A stretch of 64,000 nucleotides of DNA from Cellulomonas sp. NTE-D12 (lineage in GTDB: Bacteria; Actinomycetota; Actinomycetes; Actinomycetales; Cellulomonadaceae): contig NZ_AP026442.1 of assembly GCF_027923705.1 (NCBI RefSeq), positions 3,472,001-3,536,000 on the forward strand, read 5' to 3'. This document shows positions 61,197 through 64,000 of this stretch, piece after piece. The notes below the pieces were generated by a model. The model was not told the DNA's origin. It saw nothing but the letters and a program-made list of their open reading frames with translations, and did not search any database. The position numbers were made by a program, and so were the translations under genes. Positions within the stretch are counted from its first letter, which is position 1. Each line of letters opens with the position of its first letter.

Positions 61197-62906
61197 TCAC
61201 CCCCGCTCGACGAGGAACTGCGTGTACGCCGGCACGGTGAGGAACGACGGGAACTCCTCACCCAGCGCCACCTCGGCGAACACCTGCGCGGCGTCGTGGA
61301 ACCGGTCACCGTCCCACCGGTCCACCGACCCCAGCACGTCCTCCAGGACGGAGGCGACCAGCTCCCTCGTCACCGTCGACCCCTCGGCCGTCACCACCCC
61401 CCGGTGGATCCACTGCCACACCTGCGACCGGGAGATCTCGGCCGTCGCCGCGTCCTCCATCAGGTCGTCGATCGCCGCGGCGCCGACGCCCCGCAGCCAC
61501 GACTCGAGGTACCGCAGCCCGACGGAGACGTTCGCCCGCAGGCCCGCCTCCGTGACGGCCCCGGGCTCGCCGCCCCCGGCCGACGGGATGTCGAGCAGGT
61601 GCGCCGCGGCCACGGCGACGTCGCCACGCAGCCGGTCACGCTGGTCCACCCGAGCCCCCGCCGTCCCGGCAGGTCCGCCGAACGCGTCGTCGAACACCCC
61701 CATCGCCACCGGCACCAGGTCGGGGTGCGCCACCCAGGTGCCGTCGAACCCCTGGGCCGCCTCGCGCACCTTGTCGGCGCGCACCTGCGCAAGCGCCCGC
61801 TCGGTGACCTCCGGCCGACGGCGGTTGGGGATGAACGCGCTCATCCCGCCGATCGCCTGGGCACCGCGGCGGTGGCAGGCGGCCACCAGCAGGTCGGTGT
61901 ACGCCGCCATGAACGGGACCGTCATCGTGACCCGCCCACGGTCCGGCAGCGTGAACCGCTTCCCCCGGTCCCGGAAGGTCTTGATGACGGAGAAGATGTA
62001 GTCCCACCGGCCGGCGTTCAGCCCGGCGCAGTGGGCACGCAGCTCGAACAGGATCTCCTCCATCTCGAACGCCGCGGTGATCGTCTCGATCAGCACCGTC
62101 GCCCGGATGGTGCCGATGCGCAGGCCCAGGTAGTTCTCGGTGAACCGGAACACCTCGTCCCACAGCCGCGCCTCGAGGTGGCTCTCCATCTTGGGCAGGT
62201 AGAGGTACGGGCCCCGGCCCGCGTCGATCAGAGCCTGCGCGTTGTGGAACAGGTAGAGCCCGGCGTCGACCAGGCTGGCCGAGGCGGCACACTCCTGCCC
62301 CGCCCGGTCCGTGAAGCGCAGGTGCTGCTCGGTCAGATGCCAGCCGCGGGGCCGGAAGACGATGGTCGGCGTCTGCTCACCGACCCGGTACTCCTTGCCC
62401 TCCGGGGACGTGAAGTCGATGTTCCCCCGGATCGCGTCGTACAGGTTGGCCTGGCCGCCGATGACGTTCGCCCAGGTGGGGCTCATCGCGTCCTCGTGGT
62501 CGGCCAGCCACACCTTGGCCCCGGAGTTCAGGGCGTTGACCGTCATCTTCCGGTCGGTGGGGCCGGTGATCTCCACGCGGCGGTCCTCCAGGCCGGGGCC
62601 GGGGCCGGCGACCCGCCACGTGCGGTCCGCCCGGATGTGGGCGGTGGCGGGCAGGAACGACGGGTCCGCGCCGTCCCCGATCCGGTGGCGGCGGTGCCGA
62701 CGGGCCTCGAGCAGGTCGTGCCGGGTCGCGGCGAAGTGGACGTGCAGGTCGGTGAGGAAGTCCATCGCCTCCTGCGTGAGCACCCGGTCGCGGTCGGGCA
62801 GCTGCGGGCCGGTGATCGTCAGGGTCGCCGGCGCGGCGGGCAGGCCGGGCGACGGCGGGTTCTCGCTGGGCGAGCTGGGCGGACGGAACACGGTGGTGGT
62901 GGACAT
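61197..62906 (-). CDS. aceB: Malate synthase A
   Basis: A 569-residue glyoxylate-shunt enzyme condensing glyoxylate and acetyl-CoA. Markers are LADHEDAMSPTWANVIGGQ, YLYLPKMESHLEARLW, ATVLIETITAAFEMEEIL and GRWDYIFSVIKTF, with the GMSAFIPNRR segment. The acid/base aspartate is expected near EDAATAEISRSQVWQWIHRG. AGGAG precedes the ATG at 62906. It is the second gene of the aceA-aceB pair. Confidence 0.97.
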   Translation of the reverse strand: MSTTTVFRPPSSPSENPPSPGLPAAPATLTITGPQLPDRDRVLTQEAMDFLTDLHVHFAATRHDLLEARRHRRHRIGDGADPSFLPATAHIRADRTWRVAGPGPGLEDRRVEITGPTDRKMTVNALNSGAKVWLADHEDAMSPTWANVIGGQANLYDAIRGNIDFTSPEGKEYRVGEQTPTIVFRPRGWHLTEQHLRFTDRAGQECAASASLVDAGLYLFHNAQALIDAGRGPYLYLPKMESHLEARLWDEVFRFTENYLGLRIGTIRATVLIETITAAFEMEEILFELRAHCAGLNAGRWDYIFSVIKTFRDRGKRFTLPDRGRVTMTVPFMAAYTDLLVAACHRRGAQAIGGMSAFIPNRRRPEVTERALAQVRADKVREAAQGFDGTWVAHPDLVPVAMGVFDDAFGGPAGTAGARVDQRDRLRGDVAVAAAHLLDIPSAGGGEPGAVTEAGLRANVSVGLRYLESWLRGVGAAAIDDLMEDAATAEISRSQVWQWIHRGVVTAEGSTVTRELVASVLEDVLGSVDRWDGDRFHDAAQVFAEVALGEEFPSFLTVPAYTQFLVERG

Positions 62907-62956
62907 GGCGGTCTCCTGCGGGGAAAGGAGGGAAGGAAGGGGACGACGGGACCGGG

Positions 62957-64000
62957 TCAGTGCGTGAACTGGGCGGTCTCGGTGGACCCGGCGAGCGCGA
63001 GGGTGGCGCTGGTCGGGTTGAGAGCGGATGCGACGAGGTCGAAGTAGCCCGTGCCGACCTCCCGCTGGTGGCGGGTGGCGGTGTACCCGTCGGCCTCGGC
63101 CTCGATCTCGGCCTGCTGCAGACGGACGTAGGCGCTCATCCCGGTCCGGGCGTAGTCGTGCGCCAGCGTGAACATCGAGTGGTTGAGGGCGTGGAACCCG
63201 GCGAGGGTGATGAACTGGAACACGTACCCGTGGGCCGCCAGCTCCGTCTGGAACCGCGCGATCTGCGCGTCGTCCAGGTGCGCCCGCCAGTTGAACGACG
63301 GCGAGCAGTTGTAGGCCAGCAGCTTGCCGGGGAACTGCTCGTGCACCCGCTCGGCGAACTCGACGGCGAGGCCGACGTCGGGTGTCGACGTCTCCACCCA
63401 CAGCAGGTCCGCGTGCGGCGCGTACGCGCAGGCCCGGGCGACGACGGGGTCGAGGCCGGACCGCACCCGGTAGAACCCCTCGGCGGTCCGCTCGCCGGTG
63501 AGGAAGGGCTGGTCGCGCTCGTCGACGTCGGACGTCAGCAGGTCGGCGCCCAAGGCGTCGGTGCGCGCGACGACGATCGTCGGCACCCCGGCCACGTCCG
63601 CGGCGAGCCGGGCGGCGGACAGCGTGCGGACGTGCTGCGACGTCGGCACCAGCACCTTCCCGCCCAGGTGGCCGCACTTCTTCTCGGACGACAGCTGGTC
63701 CTCCCAGTGCACGCCCGCGGCGCCGGCCGCGATCATCGCCAGCATCAGCTCGTAGGCGTTCAGCGGGCCGCCGAACCCCGCCTCGGCGTCGGCGACGATC
63801 GGCGCGAGCCAGTCCCGGGACGGTCGCCCGTTCTCGGCGACGTCGATCTGGTCGGCGCGCAGCAGGGCGTTGTTGATGCGGCGCACGACGGCCGGCACCG
63901 AGCTGACCGGGTAGAGGGACTGGTCCGGGTACGTCTGGCCCGCGTTGTTCGCGTCGGCCGCCACCTGCCACCCGGACAGGTAGATCGCCTCGAGCCCGGC
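62957..64000 (-). CDS. aceA: Isocitrate lyase (5' end beyond the window)
   Basis: The last ~347 residues of isocitrate lyase. The frame stays open to the right edge, reading LEAIYLSGWQVAADANN at its visible start. The catalytic loop is SSEKKCGHLGGKVL, followed by VARTDALGADLL, YNCSPSFNWRAHLDD and GYFDLVASALNP. It cleaves isocitrate to glyoxylate and succinate. aceB follows 50 bases downstream, so acetate or fatty-acid growth would induce both. Confidence 0.96.
   Translation of the reverse strand, partial: AGLEAIYLSGWQVAADANNAGQTYPDQSLYPVSSVPAVVRRINNALLRADQIDVAENGRPSRDWLAPIVADAEAGFGGPLNAYELMLAMIAAGAAGVHWEDQLSSEKKCGHLGGKVLVPTSQHVRTLSAARLAADVAGVPTIVVARTDALGADLLTSDVDERDQPFLTGERTAEGFYRVRSGLDPVVARACAYAPHADLLWVETSTPDVGLAVEFAERVHEQFPGKLLAYNCSPSFNWRAHLDDAQIARFQTELAAHGYVFQFITLAGFHALNHSMFTLAHDYARTGMSAYVRLQQAEIEAEADGYTATRHQREVGTGYFDLVASALNPTSATLALAGSTETAQFTH

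Overview
The window is 64 kb of chromosomal DNA with very high G+C, dense coding, frequent GTG starts and many four-base start/stop overlaps (ATGA or GTGA). This points to a high-GC Gram-positive bacterium (Actinomycetota). A DUF222/13E12 HNH protein with a mycobacterial-type SOS box, three F420-type DUF385 proteins, a DUF2993 lipoprotein-like protein and an S-box leader ahead of metF fit that phylum. A Cellulomonas-like genus is a guess from overall flavour only. There are no rRNA or tRNA genes, prophage, transposase or CRISPR array. This is mostly core and metabolic sequence with small accessory insertions.

Left part (1-9.8 kb): the end of a ClC chloride channel, a NERD-UvrD helicase, and a three-gene cystine-type ABC importer preceded by a candidate cysteine-rich leader peptide. 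Then come a class V PLP enzyme, an OYE-family flavin oxidoreductase, a repeat-rich acidic protein, a membrane-anchored coiled-coil protein and a VOC protein.

Region 9.9-15 kb: a class IV PLP enzyme, then a cluster (enolase-superfamily racemase, SIS protein, COG3375-type GNAT and a divergent M20 deacylase). The cluster resembles the N-succinyl-amino-acid racemase pathway, which converts D- to L-amino acids.

Region 15-25 kb: a radical SAM/SPASM enzyme translationally coupled to an NrdI-like flavodoxin; a frameshifted CoA-transferase; an S33 peptidase; DUF385 proteins around a truncated TetR gene; a glycerol facilitator; YdeI; a secreted HNH nuclease; and DUF2993.

Region 25-36 kb: sbcDC, a lone STAS protein, a YbaK deacylase, hrpA and tag.

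Region 36-47 kb: a SAM-riboswitch-controlled metF-metE-(cystathionine beta-lyase) operon; a CIRCE-controlled Hsp20; a third DUF385 protein; and a four-gene ABC importer of unknown substrate.

Region 47-64 kb: a Nudix protein, an 80-residue LuxR-type HTH protein, and the glycine cleavage operon gcvP-gcvT-gcvH behind a tandem glycine riboswitch. A tightly coupled phosphatase-aminotransferase-dehydrogenase-ACT operon follows, then an NmrA-like reductase, methionine aminopeptidase and an SOS-box DUF222-HNH gene. A candidate micro-ORF with its own promoter comes next, and the window ends with the glyoxylate-shunt pair aceA-aceB, cut by the right edge.

Two themes run across the window. One is sulfur and one-carbon regulation by RNA: S-box, glycine riboswitch and a putative cysteine leader. 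The other is an unusual density of short tandem repeats lying on or just beyond stop codons, plus a two-copy dispersed palindromic element.
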